This document shows, in pieces, positions 7,749 to 15,882 of a stretch of 17,315 bases of DNA. The notes below the pieces were generated by a model that saw nothing but the letters and a program-made list of their open reading frames with translations, did not search any database and was not told the DNA's origin. Made by a program: the position numbers and the translations under genes. The first letter of the stretch is position 1. Each line of letters starts with the position of its first letter. Source of the DNA: an uncultured bacterium (GTDB lineage: Bacteria; Verrucomicrobiota; Kiritimatiellia; RFP12; UBA1067); assembly GCA_902779075.1 (NCBI GenBank), contig CACZAK010000217.1, positions 1-17,315 on the forward strand. Direction: 5' to 3'.

Positions 7749-10700
7749 TGAGTTCGGCGGCAACACCGGAAGCTCGTTCGCGCCGGTTGGTATCACTATT
7801 GGTGGAACAGGATATGGACTGAAGGAAGGACTGGAGCCGCTTCTCCCGAATCTTCCGCAGCACATCTCCGTGACGTTCAAGAAGAACTCCGACGGTTCGA
7901 CAGCGGTGCGCTTCATGTCCCGCGACGCCGTCACGGGCTTTCTGCTCAGGGAGTACGCCAAGACGATTCCCTCGTGGACGCTTGCGGACGCCTCCGATTT
8001 CGTCCTTGCGCTCGGACAGGAAACCGCCGGCACGTACCACATCAAGTCGCAGTTCGACGAAGTCCGTGTCTGGAAGGGCGTGCTCTCCGACGAGCAGCTT
8101 TCCGCGAACGTCCTAGCCGGGCCGGACGCTCCCCTGGGCGACGGCTCGCCGGTAGTCGACAGCGCCGAAGGCATCGTCGTCATGGGAGGCGAGACGTTCG
8201 CCGTGCCGACCGCCACAGGCGGCTACGGTTATTGGACGGACAAGAAGGTCGCCCTTGGTTCCGGCGCGAAGATACGCTTCGACACGACCGGCTATTTCGG
8301 CAAGGCGCTTCGATTCCGGACGGGTGGTTTCATTCTTCCCTCCGGCTCGTCCAGTCCGCTCGATTTCGTGGAACTCTCCGATTCCGAGAACTACACTGCT
8401 GCGATGGAAGACGCCAACACCGTTCTCGTGCAGCTCAAGCCGACCGTTCCGTATGAATCCACCTGGTCCGGCGGAACGCCGGCCACGGCGGCAGACCTCG
8501 CCAACGCCGCAAACTGGACGAGCGTGAATGCGCAGGGCGACGCGGTCGCGGCCGCGCCGACGGCAAAGACGACGGCGATAATCCCCGCCTCGTCCCTCGC
8601 AGCGTTCACTCTTCCCGCCGGCGCTTCCGTCGGCTGGGGCCGCACGATTCTCGGAGGCCATTCGGGGACGCAGTGGGGCAAGATCGCCTCCACCGGCGGC
8701 AACAACAACTGGATCACCTTCCGCGAACGCGTCCTGGCGGACTACACGGCGAACGGCGCGAAGGAGGTCTCCTACCTTAATCGCACGAACTCCAACAACC
8801 ACCCGTCCGAACTTGGAGGATCGCAACTGCGCTTCGACGGCTGGATCAATGTCTCCGCCGCGCAGGCGGGCCGCTGGAACATCCGCTGCAATATAGACGA
8901 CATGATCGCCTTCGCGATCGACGGCGATTGGCAGTTCATGCACAACACGTGGCGCTACGGCGTGACGGCGGGCTGCTACGTCTCCGAGGGCTGGCACCGC
9001 TTCACGCTCATCGTGCGCGACACCGGCGGCGGCTTTGGCATGAGCACCGCGCTCAACGGCACGAACTACCCGTTCGTGCTTTCGGTGAACGGCGGCGAGG
9101 AGATCGGCTTCTCGCAACTGACGTTCGGCAGCGGCACCGCCTCGGTCGCGCTTTCCGGCGACGCCGACTGGCGCATCCTCGGCGCAATCACCCTCGAAAG
9201 CGGCTTGACGATCGACCTCAACGGGCACAATCTCCGCTTCGCGACAATCACCGCCACCTCCGTCGGAGCCCGCTTGACGAACTCCTCCGCGACAACATCC
9301 TCTCTTCTCGGCGACTTTGACGCAAGCAACGTGATTGTCGACGGCAACATATTCCTCAAGGCGGCGGAACTTACCCACCGCTGGTCGTTCAATGGCTTGA
9401 CCGACGGCGACAATCTTGTCGACTCGGTTGGCAAAGTAGTCGCCGAGAAGGATTCGTCCCTCATTTCCTGGAACGGCAAAAGCATGGTCATGGCGGGCAA
9501 TGGCTCCGAAGGAAGCTACGGTCTCATTCTTGGACGCGGCCTTCTCGACGCCAAGGCGGCGACAATCGAAATCTGGGCGACCCAGCACGAAATCCGCAAT
9601 TGGAACGCGCTGTTCGAATATGCCGTGGACACGACGGACAATGTTCGGTGGAGGCTCAACTACGGGACGCGCGACTATCAGCAAAGCATCGGTGCGCCAG
9701 GTGTTGACAAACCCGACAACTTCCGCAACACCCTTGACGAGCCGGCGCACTTCTCGGTCACGTTCGCCGAGAACGGGGCGGGCACGTTTGTCCGTTTCAT
9801 GCGCCGCCATGCGAAAACCGGCGCGATCGAGTACGAATGTTCCGGGACGACGACCAAGTCCATCGCGGACTTCGACAATCCGTACTTCATCGTCGGCGGC
9901 ACCATGTGGAAGGACAAGACTGCCAATGCGGAATTCGATGAAATCCGTCTGTGGAAGGGCGTTTTGAGCGATGCTCAGCTCGCGGCGAGCGTTCTCGCGG
10001 GGCCGAATACGGTTCTCGGCGACGGAGCCGCGCCTGCCGGCGAGGCGGACAGACTCGTCCTCGCTTCCGGCGACGTTTTCGTCGTGCCGACCACAGGCGG
10101 CGGCTACGGGTTTTGGACGGACAAGAAAGTGGTTCTCAACAACGGCGCCAAAATCCGCTTCACCACGGCGGATTATTTCGGAACGGGTCTTCGTTTCAGG
10201 ACGGGCGGCTTTGTAATGGCGTCCGGCGCGACCGATCCCCGCACCTTCGTGGAACTTGACGATACGACGAACTACAACCTTGAGATGGAAGACGAGAACA
10301 CCATCCTCGTGAGGCTTAAAGACGCATTGCCGCACACTTCTACATGGATAGGCGGGGTGCCGTCTTCGTCGGCGGATTTCGCAAACGCCTCCAACTGGAC
10401 GAGCGTGAACGCGAAGGGCGAGACGGTTTCCGCCGCGCCGTGCGCCAAGACGACGGCAATCATTCCGGCGGCGTCCCTCGCCGCGTTCACCATGCCGTCG
10501 GGCGCGACGGCGACGTGGGGGCGCACGATCCTCGGCGGACACTCCGCCGTCCGCTATGGCTACAAGGACGGATCGCCGGCTTCGGTGCGCAACGCCTGGC
10601 GCGACCTCGCGCTTTCGAGCTACACCACGATCGGCGAAGTTCCGGGCGGCGCCGACGGAATCGAGCTTTTCACGGGCGGTGGCAACACGCCGGCCGACCT

Positions 10701-13700
10701 TGCCACGGCGCAGATGCGACTTGACGGCTGGTTCTACGTGACGGCTGCGCAGGCCGGGTTTTGGCGTATGCCTAATGCGTTTGACGACGTTCTCTCGTTC
10801 GCGATAGACGGGGAATGGGTACTGTTGAACTCCACCTACCGATTCACCAACGGCGCGGGGGCTTACGTCTCCGAGGGCTGGCATCGCTTCACGCTCGCGG
10901 CGGGGGAAACGGGCGGCGGTTGGGGATCGGCGTATTCAATCAATGGCGTCAAGGTGCCGTTCGTCGTATCCATCAACGGCGGGGCGAACATCCGCTTCTC
11001 TCCCGATAACTTTACTTTCGGCTCGGACGCGACGTCCGTCACGCTGTCCGGCGACGCCGACTGGACGGGACTTGGCCCGGTGTTCATGGAGAACGGCCTC
11101 GTCGTGGATCTCGACGGACACAGCCTTTCGGTTGCCGGACTGGACGGCAACTTCGTTTCGGCCACGTTAAAGAACACGAGCGCGACGGCATCAACCCTCA
11201 CAACCTATTCGGGCGCCGTCGGCACGGGCGTGATAACGGACAACATCACAATATCCTCTCTCCCGCCCGTGGAGGCGTACTGGACCGGCGCGGGCGGCAC
11301 GGGCCTTGCGAACGACCACCGCAACTGGAACTGCTACAGCGCCGCGAACAAGAGCGGCCTTCTCCCCGGCGCGTTGCCGATGTCCTCGACGCTTGTGGTC
11401 ATGGACACCGCCCCCGCCAGCACGGTCGTCGACGGCGACGTCCTCAACTGGTATCAGATGAAGCTCGGCAGCGCCGGCAAGGGCTATCTCGCCATCGAGG
11501 AGGGCGGCTCGCTCTCCACGGTCAACTGGGGAACGGTCGGGCTGACGAAGAACTATTCCGGTCAGATCGACCAGACCGGCGGTTCGCTCAGGTCGGGCGC
11601 CGAGTTCTCCGTGGGCGAGAACGGAACCGGCGTCTACAACCAGTCCGGCGGCTCTTCATACTACTCCGGCACGCTTTACATCGGCCGCAACAGCAACGCC
11701 GGCGTCGGCACGTACAACTTGTCCGGCGGCTCCCTCGAAACGTCCGGGAGCGCCGAGTTCCAGGTCGGATCCAGTGGCAAAGGCACGTTCAACCAGACGG
11801 CCGGAAGCGTGAGAGCCGGCAACTGGTTCTCCATCGGCCGCGTGGCCGGCACCGGCGTCTACAACATATCCGGCGGCTCGCTGACGGTATCGAAGACCGA
11901 CCGTCCTCTCTGGCTTGGCGGCGACAATGCGTCTGGCGTCGGCACGTTGAACATCAGCGGCACGGCCGTCGTGAACTTTAACGGCGGCGTTGACGCCGGA
12001 CGAAACAATCAGTCGCACGGCTATCTCAACCAGGACGGCGGCTCCCTGACCGTGAGCAACGGCGACGGGTTCAACATCGCACGCGATTCGTATGCGACTT
12101 ACGTGCAGAACGCCGGCGACCTTGTCGTGAACTGCGTGACCCGTCTTGCCTGGGGAAATGGCAGCACTGTCGGCGGCACCTACAAGCTCAACGGCGGCAC
12201 GGCGACGTTCAAAAATGATTTCTACGTCGGCGCAGGTAGGCTCGGAACTTTCGCGCAGTCCGGCGGCACGATGACCGCGAACAACGGTGTCAAGATTGCT
12301 AACGGCTCCTCGGCAACGGGCTACTTCAACATGTCGGGAGGAATCCTCAACACGCCGAGCATCCAGGGCGTAAGCGGCGTGGCGTCCGTCGTCCTCGACG
12401 GCGGCACGATCGTCGCGAAGAACGCCTCTGACGGCGCGTTCTTCAGCGGCATCGACTCGCTCGTCGTGGGCGGGGGCGCGATCGACACCGACGGCCACGA
12501 CCTCTCCGTGACGGCGGATGCCGTGAAAGTCATCGACGGCGGAAAGACGTTCACAAAGGCGGGCGAGGGAACGCTCACGTTCCCGGCAATGCCGGCCTCC
12601 GACACGGTGACGGTCGAGGCGGGCGCCCTCGCGCTCGCGGTCGGCGCAAACAACGTCGCCCCTGCGGCTCCTGCGCTCACCGGCCCCACGCACCGCTGGA
12701 GTTTCAACAACTCCTACAACGATTCCGTCACCGGCGCGGCGCCTGCCAGTCGCTTCGGCACGACGTCCGGCAAGACTACGCCGCTTACCATCACGCCCGG
12801 CAAGCTCGTATTGAATGGCGGCGGTGGCTGGGGCAACGGATCGTTGAGCCTGGGCGTCTCTTCGCTCGGTTCGGCAGACGCGACGGTCGAAATCTGGGCC
12901 GGCAACGACGCGATCGTCAACAATTCCGTCCTGTTCTCCTACTCCGACCAGAACTGGGGAACGGCGCCGCAGAACGAAGTCTGCTTCAAATGGAGCGAAG
13001 GCACGGCCGCAACCGACGTGATGTGGGTCAAGAAAGCCGGTACGGACATCTTCAAGGAGAACGCCGTGCTCTCGCAGGTCGTCCTCGGCAAGGAATACTA
13101 CTTCGCCTTCACGTTCCACGACAACGGCGACGGCTCGACGCTCATCAGCTGGCAGCGGCGCGACGCGGCGACGGGGGCGCTGGAGAGATCCGGGCGGCGC
13201 GTGGTGCCGGGCTGGACGCTCGCCAACGTCGCCTCTTCCACGAATCCGACGTTTGCCATTGGCGTGTACAAGAACAACGTCGCCGGCGACGCGAAAGCCA
13301 GCTACAACGAGGTGCGCGTGTGGGGGGCTGCGCTGTCCGACGACGCGCTTGCGCTCAGCGCGCAGAAGGGCCCTGACGCCACGGCGGCGGACATCGCGGC
13401 CATCGTCGCGAAGAACGGCGAGGTCGCGGACCGCACGCTTGCCGTCGCGTCCGGCGCGACGCTGGACCTTGGCGGCAACACGCTGACGCAGCCCGTGATC
13501 GCGGGTGCGGGCACGGTGCAGAACGGCACGCTCACGGTCACGAAAAAGATTTGCGTGAACGCGGGCGAGAAGCTGACCTTCAGCGGCGTCGCGCTCGATG
13601 TCACCGGCACGACGGTGGAGGTCGCCGATCCGGAGAACCTCGCGCAGTCCTTCGTGTTCGCGCAATCCACGACCGCCATCACGGGCATGCCGTCCTCCGG

Positions 13701-13788
13701 CGTGAGGGGCTGGAAGGTGAAGAAGTCCGCAGACGGCAGGACGCTCACTTTCAAACGCGTCCGCGGCACGATGGTCATCGTGAACTGA
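7399..13788 (+). CDS. Gene B, passenger frame: giant LamG / PA14-like / beta-solenoid surface protein
   Basis: Meaningful sequence starts near 7459; the ATG at 7399 lies inside the protease domain's tail and has no ribosome binding site. Order of modules: LamG (7468, HRWSF to FDEVRVWKGVLSD), a GGYGYWTDKKV segment, an N-W segment and a PA14-like module (about 8632-9150, IDD at 8893-8901); the same set again (LamG from 9376, GGYGFWTDKKV, N-W, PA14-like about 10513-11070, FDD at 10780-10788); a WTGAGGTG...NW segment; about eleven beta-strand repeats (11485-12415); a third LamG (12691-13370); and a C-terminal beta segment ending RVRGTMVIVN. The second half, from the repeats on, follows the same order as gene A. 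LamG and PA14-like domains are usual carbohydrate binders, so adhesion to glycan-rich surfaces or polysaccharide is inferred. There is no autotransporter barrel, PEP-CTERM or LPXTG. Confidence 0.8.
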   Translation: MPSSSPPGRISSRRKAARTRAIMHRWSFTSDYTDAKGTADGTASGSGVSISDGKAVLSGGNNAGYVNLGTGVLGDSDATLEIWFEKLANPASWACAFSYGADGSNKFYVNTAYGYNDEFGGNTGSSFAPVGITIGGTGYGLKEGLEPLLPNLPQHISVTFKKNSDGSTAVRFMSRDAVTGFLLREYAKTIPSWTLADASDFVLALGQETAGTYHIKSQFDEVRVWKGVLSDEQLSANVLAGPDAPLGDGSPVVDSAEGIVVMGGETFAVPTATGGYGYWTDKKVALGSGAKIRFDTTGYFGKALRFRTGGFILPSGSSSPLDFVELSDSENYTAAMEDANTVLVQLKPTVPYESTWSGGTPATAADLANAANWTSVNAQGDAVAAAPTAKTTAIIPASSLAAFTLPAGASVGWGRTILGGHSGTQWGKIASTGGNNNWITFRERVLADYTANGAKEVSYLNRTNSNNHPSELGGSQLRFDGWINVSAAQAGRWNIRCNIDDMIAFAIDGDWQFMHNTWRYGVTAGCYVSEGWHRFTLIVRDTGGGFGMSTALNGTNYPFVLSVNGGEEIGFSQLTFGSGTASVALSGDADWRILGAITLESGLTIDLNGHNLRFATITATSVGARLTNSSATTSSLLGDFDASNVIVDGNIFLKAAELTHRWSFNGLTDGDNLVDSVGKVVAEKDSSLISWNGKSMVMAGNGSEGSYGLILGRGLLDAKAATIEIWATQHEIRNWNALFEYAVDTTDNVRWRLNYGTRDYQQSIGAPGVDKPDNFRNTLDEPAHFSVTFAENGAGTFVRFMRRHAKTGAIEYECSGTTTKSIADFDNPYFIVGGTMWKDKTANAEFDEIRLWKGVLSDAQLAASVLAGPNTVLGDGAAPAGEADRLVLASGDVFVVPTTGGGYGFWTDKKVVLNNGAKIRFTTADYFGTGLRFRTGGFVMASGATDPRTFVELDDTTNYNLEMEDENTILVRLKDALPHTSTWIGGVPSSSADFANASNWTSVNAKGETVSAAPCAKTTAIIPAASLAAFTMPSGATATWGRTILGGHSAVRYGYKDGSPASVRNAWRDLALSSYTTIGEVPGGADGIELFTGGGNTPADLATAQMRLDGWFYVTAAQAGFWRMPNAFDDVLSFAIDGEWVLLNSTYRFTNGAGAYVSEGWHRFTLAAGETGGGWGSAYSINGVKVPFVVSINGGANIRFSPDNFTFGSDATSVTLSGDADWTGLGPVFMENGLVVDLDGHSLSVAGLDGNFVSATLKNTSATASTLTTYSGAVGTGVITDNITISSLPPVEAYWTGAGGTGLANDHRNWNCYSAANKSGLLPGALPMSSTLVVMDTAPASTVVDGDVLNWYQMKLGSAGKGYLAIEEGGSLSTVNWGTVGLTKNYSGQIDQTGGSLRSGAEFSVGENGTGVYNQSGGSSYYSGTLYIGRNSNAGVGTYNLSGGSLETSGSAEFQVGSSGKGTFNQTAGSVRAGNWFSIGRVAGTGVYNISGGSLTVSKTDRPLWLGGDNASGVGTLNISGTAVVNFNGGVDAGRNNQSHGYLNQDGGSLTVSNGDGFNIARDSYATYVQNAGDLVVNCVTRLAWGNGSTVGGTYKLNGGTATFKNDFYVGAGRLGTFAQSGGTMTANNGVKIANGSSATGYFNMSGGILNTPSIQGVSGVASVVLDGGTIVAKNASDGAFFSGIDSLVVGGGAIDTDGHDLSVTADAVKVIDGGKTFTKAGEGTLTFPAMPASDTVTVEAGALALAVGANNVAPAAPALTGPTHRWSFNNSYNDSVTGAAPASRFGTTSGKTTPLTITPGKLVLNGGGGWGNGSLSLGVSSLGSADATVEIWAGNDAIVNNSVLFSYSDQNWGTAPQNEVCFKWSEGTAATDVMWVKKAGTDIFKENAVLSQVVLGKEYYFAFTFHDNGDGSTLISWQRRDAATGALERSGRRVVPGWTLANVASSTNPTFAIGVYKNNVAGDAKASYNEVRVWGAALSDDALALSAQKGPDATAADIAAIVAKNGEVADRTLAVASGATLDLGGNTLTQPVIAGAGTVQNGTLTVTKKICVNAGEKLTFSGVALDVTGTTVEVADPENLAQSFVFAQSTTAITGMPSSGVRGWKVKKSADGRTLTFKRVRGTMVIVN
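7452..7464 (+). other. Frame break in gene B (+1 or -2), same site as gene A
   Basis: The protease frame reads GAC AAG GGC GAT; the passenger frame reads GCG ATC ATG CAC CGC TGG from 7459. The shift has the same direction and falls at the same base as in gene A. Unlike gene A, the rest of the carboxypeptidase-regulatory-like domain is missing here and LamG starts at once. The joined peptide would read S-D-K-G-A-I-M-H-R-W-S-F. Confidence 0.75.
7468..9375 (+). repeat. Gene B internal duplication, unit 1 (about 636 residues)
   Basis: Runs from the first HRWSF to the base before the second. It contains LamG, WTDKKV segment, TTAIIPASSLAAFTLP segment, WGRTILGGHS, PA14-like module and an N-G-H beta segment. 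Each of these recurs in the same order in unit 2. Confidence 0.8.
9376..11262 (+). repeat. Gene B internal duplication, unit 2
   Basis: Second copy of the LamG to PA14-like block. Landmarks shared with unit 1 are WKGVLSD, FRTGGF, NWTSVNA, TTAIIPA, WGRTILGGHS, YVSEGWHRFTL and SVxLSGDADW. Divergence is spread throughout, so the duplication is old. Gene A has a single PA14-like module without the WTDKKV segment. Confidence 0.8.
11485..12415 (+). repeat. Beta-strand repeats in gene B, about 24-27 residues each
   Basis: About eleven repeats of G-x-Y/F-N/x-x-S-G-G-x-L followed by a strand and V/I-G. Examples are GQIDQTGGSL, GVYNQSGGSS, GTYNLSGGSL, GTFNQTAGSV, GVYNISGGSL, GTYKLNGGTA, GTFAQSGGTM and GYFNMSGGIL. 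They are more regular than the gene A set and predicted to form an elongated beta-solenoid stalk. Confidence 0.75.
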
Positions 13789-13809
13789 CGCAACGGAAGC
13801 ATCGGCGCG

Positions 13810-13836
13810 ATCCCCGCTTGCATCGCAAGCGGGGAT
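13810..13836 (+). terminator. Terminator hairpin after gene B
   Basis: Perfect 12-bp stem (ATCCCCGCTTGC / GCAAGCGGGGAT) with a 3-nt loop, 21 nt after the gene B stop. The tail is only weakly T-rich (TGTT). Its place and stability make it the likely end of the A/B transcript. Confidence 0.65.
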
Positions 13837-13921
13837 TGTTGCATAATAGGCGGCATGGAAAAGTTTTCAACATTGCCGGACCATGTAGTCCGTTGAGGCA
13901 CTGAGGTGCACGCTTTTCAGC

Positions 13922-14034
13922 GGGGCGAGGCGTCCCGCCGAGCCGTGACAGCAAGCGTACAACAGCAAGTCGTGCGGCTCGCCGGGACGGCTCGCCCCAC
14001 CATGCGGGCCGCCCGGTGGTCGGCCCCTACCATT
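13922..14034. repeat. REP-like palindromic element between genes B and C
   Basis: Two 24-nt arms (13922-13945 and 13975-13998) are reverse complements at 22 of 24 positions, with a 29-nt loop. A second small hairpin (CCACC at 13997 with GGTGG at 14015) follows, then a minus-strand ATGGTAGGGG (14024-14033) like the head motif at 345-353. The stretch has no coding signal. It looks like a compound intergenic palindrome; whether it belongs to a genome-wide family cannot be seen here. Confidence 0.55.
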
Positions 14035-14040
14035 TTCGGC

Positions 14041-14070
14041 TTGCGGTCGGCGGTGAAATTATGGTATCAT
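14041..14070 (+). promoter_or_regulatory. Extended -10 promoter of gene C
   Basis: TTGCGG (14041-14046), an 18-nt spacer, and TATCAT (14065-14070) preceded by TGG, again the TGn extended -10 form. It ends 56 nt before the gene C ATG and lies in the AT-richer part of the intergenic region. Confidence 0.45.
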
Positions 14071-14126
14071 TATGCCAATTCAACTTGTCAAGAAGTAATC
14101 TTCAACGGTTATAAAGAGGAAAAGCG

Positions 14127-14573
14127 ATGGAAAAACTTATCTGCGACGCCCCTTGGGGGAAGGCGAAAACCTCTCGTTTCGCCTGGTTTGGCGCTTTGGC
14201 TCTTGCAGCCTGCGCATTCATTCCGGTGGACGCGGCGACGCTGTGCGTCACGCGGCAGACGGAGACGTCTCTCACGTTCATGTTCGCGGGCTTCGGCGGG
14301 CTCGACCATGAGCTGTTCGTCGCCCACGGCGCGACGGACGGCGGCGAGGACAAGTACGCCTGGGACTCGTTCGAGAAGGTCGCCGACATCGCGGGCGACC
14401 AGACCACCTACGAGTACGAGGTTCCCGCCGCGCTGCGCGACGGACGCCCCCTGCGCTTCTTCCTCATGCAGACCCCATCCGCTCGACCGGCGCGCAGTGG
14501 ATCGACACCGGCGTTGCGCCTGCAAACAACTGGCTTGTCGATTTCCGGTTCAAGACACCAGCCACCTTCGTGA
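14127..14573 (+). CDS. Gene C, N-terminal frame: signal peptide and first Fn3-like module
   Basis: The ATG at 14127 has AGAGGA (14115-14120) 6 nt upstream. Residues 1-36 look like a long signal peptide: a basic stretch near K-A-K-T-S-R, a hydrophobic core ALALAACAF, and a cleavage site near V-D-A. Residues 37-115 form an Fn3-like beta module with landmarks LFVAHGATDGG, W-D-S-F-E-K-V and LRFFLMQT. The same module recurs in the downstream frame (LYVAYGATDCD, W-T-S-W-E-E-V, YYRFFLAKT). After residue 115 the sequence of this frame stops resembling the family and ends at 14573. The proper continuation is in the frame starting near 14474. Function unknown; exported surface protein is inferred. Confidence 0.7.
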   Translation: MEKLICDAPWGKAKTSRFAWFGALALAACAFIPVDAATLCVTRQTETSLTFMFAGFGGLDHELFVAHGATDGGEDKYAWDSFEKVADIAGDQTTYEYEVPAALRDGRPLRFFLMQTPSARPARSGSTPALRLQTTGLSISGSRHQPPS

Positions 14574-15882
14574 ACGATACGACCTTCTTCGGGCGTGGCT
14601 ATTCCAGCAAGCAGTACTTGTTCATCTTCCAGAACGACAATGGAACGAAGTTCAGGTTCTACGGCTCATCCAACTACACCGTTTCCACTCCAGTGGCGAA
14701 CACGGACTACCGTCTGGTGATCGACCCGGCGAGCTACCTCACGCTCACAGGCGGCGGATCGGAAACACGCAAGGCCATTGACCGATCGATAAATGGAAGC
14801 GGAAACTTCGCCATCTTCGGCGCAAACACCGGAGCCCGTCTAGGTGCCTTCACGTTCTATCGCATGAAGATATCCGCCAACTACACGCCAACCCGCGACT
14901 TCGTGCCGGCGGCCAACGCGGCGGGCGACATCGGCCTCTACGACCAGGTGAACAACGTGTTCTACAAGAACAAGACCGAGACGTCGTTCGAGACGGGCGC
15001 CGAGGTGCCGCAGAGCCGCTTTGGCCGCGTGATGGACGAAACGCCCACGTTCCGTTTCCCGCGTTCCGTGTCCGTGGCGTCGGCAACGGCCGATGCCGTC
15101 ACGCTCGCCTTCGCGAACCCCGACGGCTCTGCGTACAAGCTCTACGTCGCATACGGCGCGACGGACTGCGACACGCGCAAGAACGCCTGGACGTCGTGGG
15201 AGGAGGTGGCGACAATCGCCGCCGACGCGACGTCCTACACCTACACGCTTCCCGCCGCGCTCAAGGCGGACGGCGTCTATTACCGCTTCTTCCTCGCGAA
15301 GACCGCTACCCCGCCGTATGCCTCGGAGCTCCTCTCCATCACTGCCACTGGCGCGCAGATGGTGCGCCTCGACTATGTGCCGGGCCTCGACACGACGGTC
15401 GATCTCCGCTTCGGCGACGTGACATACGAAAACCAGAAGGTGTTCTTCGGCCAGCACTGGGGCGGCAACGCCTACCTCTTCAACATGCAGGCCGACGGCT
15501 CCAATCCCTCGTTCCGCTTCCACGGCGGCGGCACCGCCTCCACCACCGTGAGGCCTGCCGCAAACACGGACTACCACTGTTTCATCTCGGCGGCGAACAA
15601 GTTCCTCCTCAACGGCGGCGGGGCGTCCTCCGAAATCTCGGAGGCCCGCACGTCCTACCCGCTCATCGACCTCTGCGTGTTCTCCACGCACAGGGGTGAT
15701 ACCTACGACGCGAAGTTCCGCTTCGACTCCATGCTCGTGAAGGACGGCGACGTCGTTGTGCGCGACCTCGTGCCCGTGCAGACGTCCGCCGGGAAGGGCG
15801 CGCTTTTCGATCGCGCGAGCGGCAGGATATTCGAGAACGTGAAGGGCACGGACTTCACCAAGGGCGCGGTCGCGCCGCGTCA
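14235..15882 (+). repeat. Tandem Fn3-like plus LamG-like units in gene C
   Basis: Unit 1 spans about 14235-15024 and unit 2 about 15068-15882. Shared landmarks are the GATD turn, W-x-S-F/W-E-K/E-V-A-x-I-A, L-P/V-P-A-A-L, RFFL, TGAQ, a nearby TDY motif and GLYD/ALFD followed by an F-Y/F segment. Unit 1 is interrupted by the frame break exactly between its Fn3-like and LamG-like halves. Confidence 0.7.
14469..14477 (+). other. Frame break in gene C (needs one more base, 3n+1 missing)
   Basis: The upstream frame reads CAG ACC CCA; the downstream frame reads CCC ATC CGC from 14474. One extra C in the CCCC run would join them. However, aligning with the second unit of the same gene (around 15300-15356) shows about 31 nt missing here: the residues corresponding to A-T-P-P-Y-A-S-E-L-L. 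An out-of-frame deletion is therefore at least as likely as a homopolymer slip. Confidence 0.7.

Noticed and set aside
3870..12415. Regular GG-containing repeats that could suggest a CRISPR or tandem DNA array
   Set aside because: Repeats are conserved only as protein and vary freely in nucleotide sequence. They are in-frame coding repeats.
593..13665. Long minus-strand open frames (for example 593-1990, 2028-3917, 4566-6023, 8113-10884, 11656-13665)
   Set aside because: They lie antisense to clear protein domains and are Arg/Val/Ala-rich, as expected from GC-rich third positions. They have no motifs.
13855..13896. 13-codon frame after a CATAAT-like box, followed by a 5-bp hairpin (13877-13892)
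   Set aside because: Too short to support as a gene. The box overlaps the gene B terminator and the hairpin is weak.
1889..14477. Homopolymer phase variation at the three frame breaks
   Set aside because: The runs are only GGG and CCCC, much shorter than usual contingency tracts. Kept only as a weak alternative.
13906..14781. 291-codon + strand frame over the B/C intergenic region and the start of gene C
   Set aside because: It begins inside the palindromic element and overlaps gene C in another frame. It has no ribosome binding site or domain.
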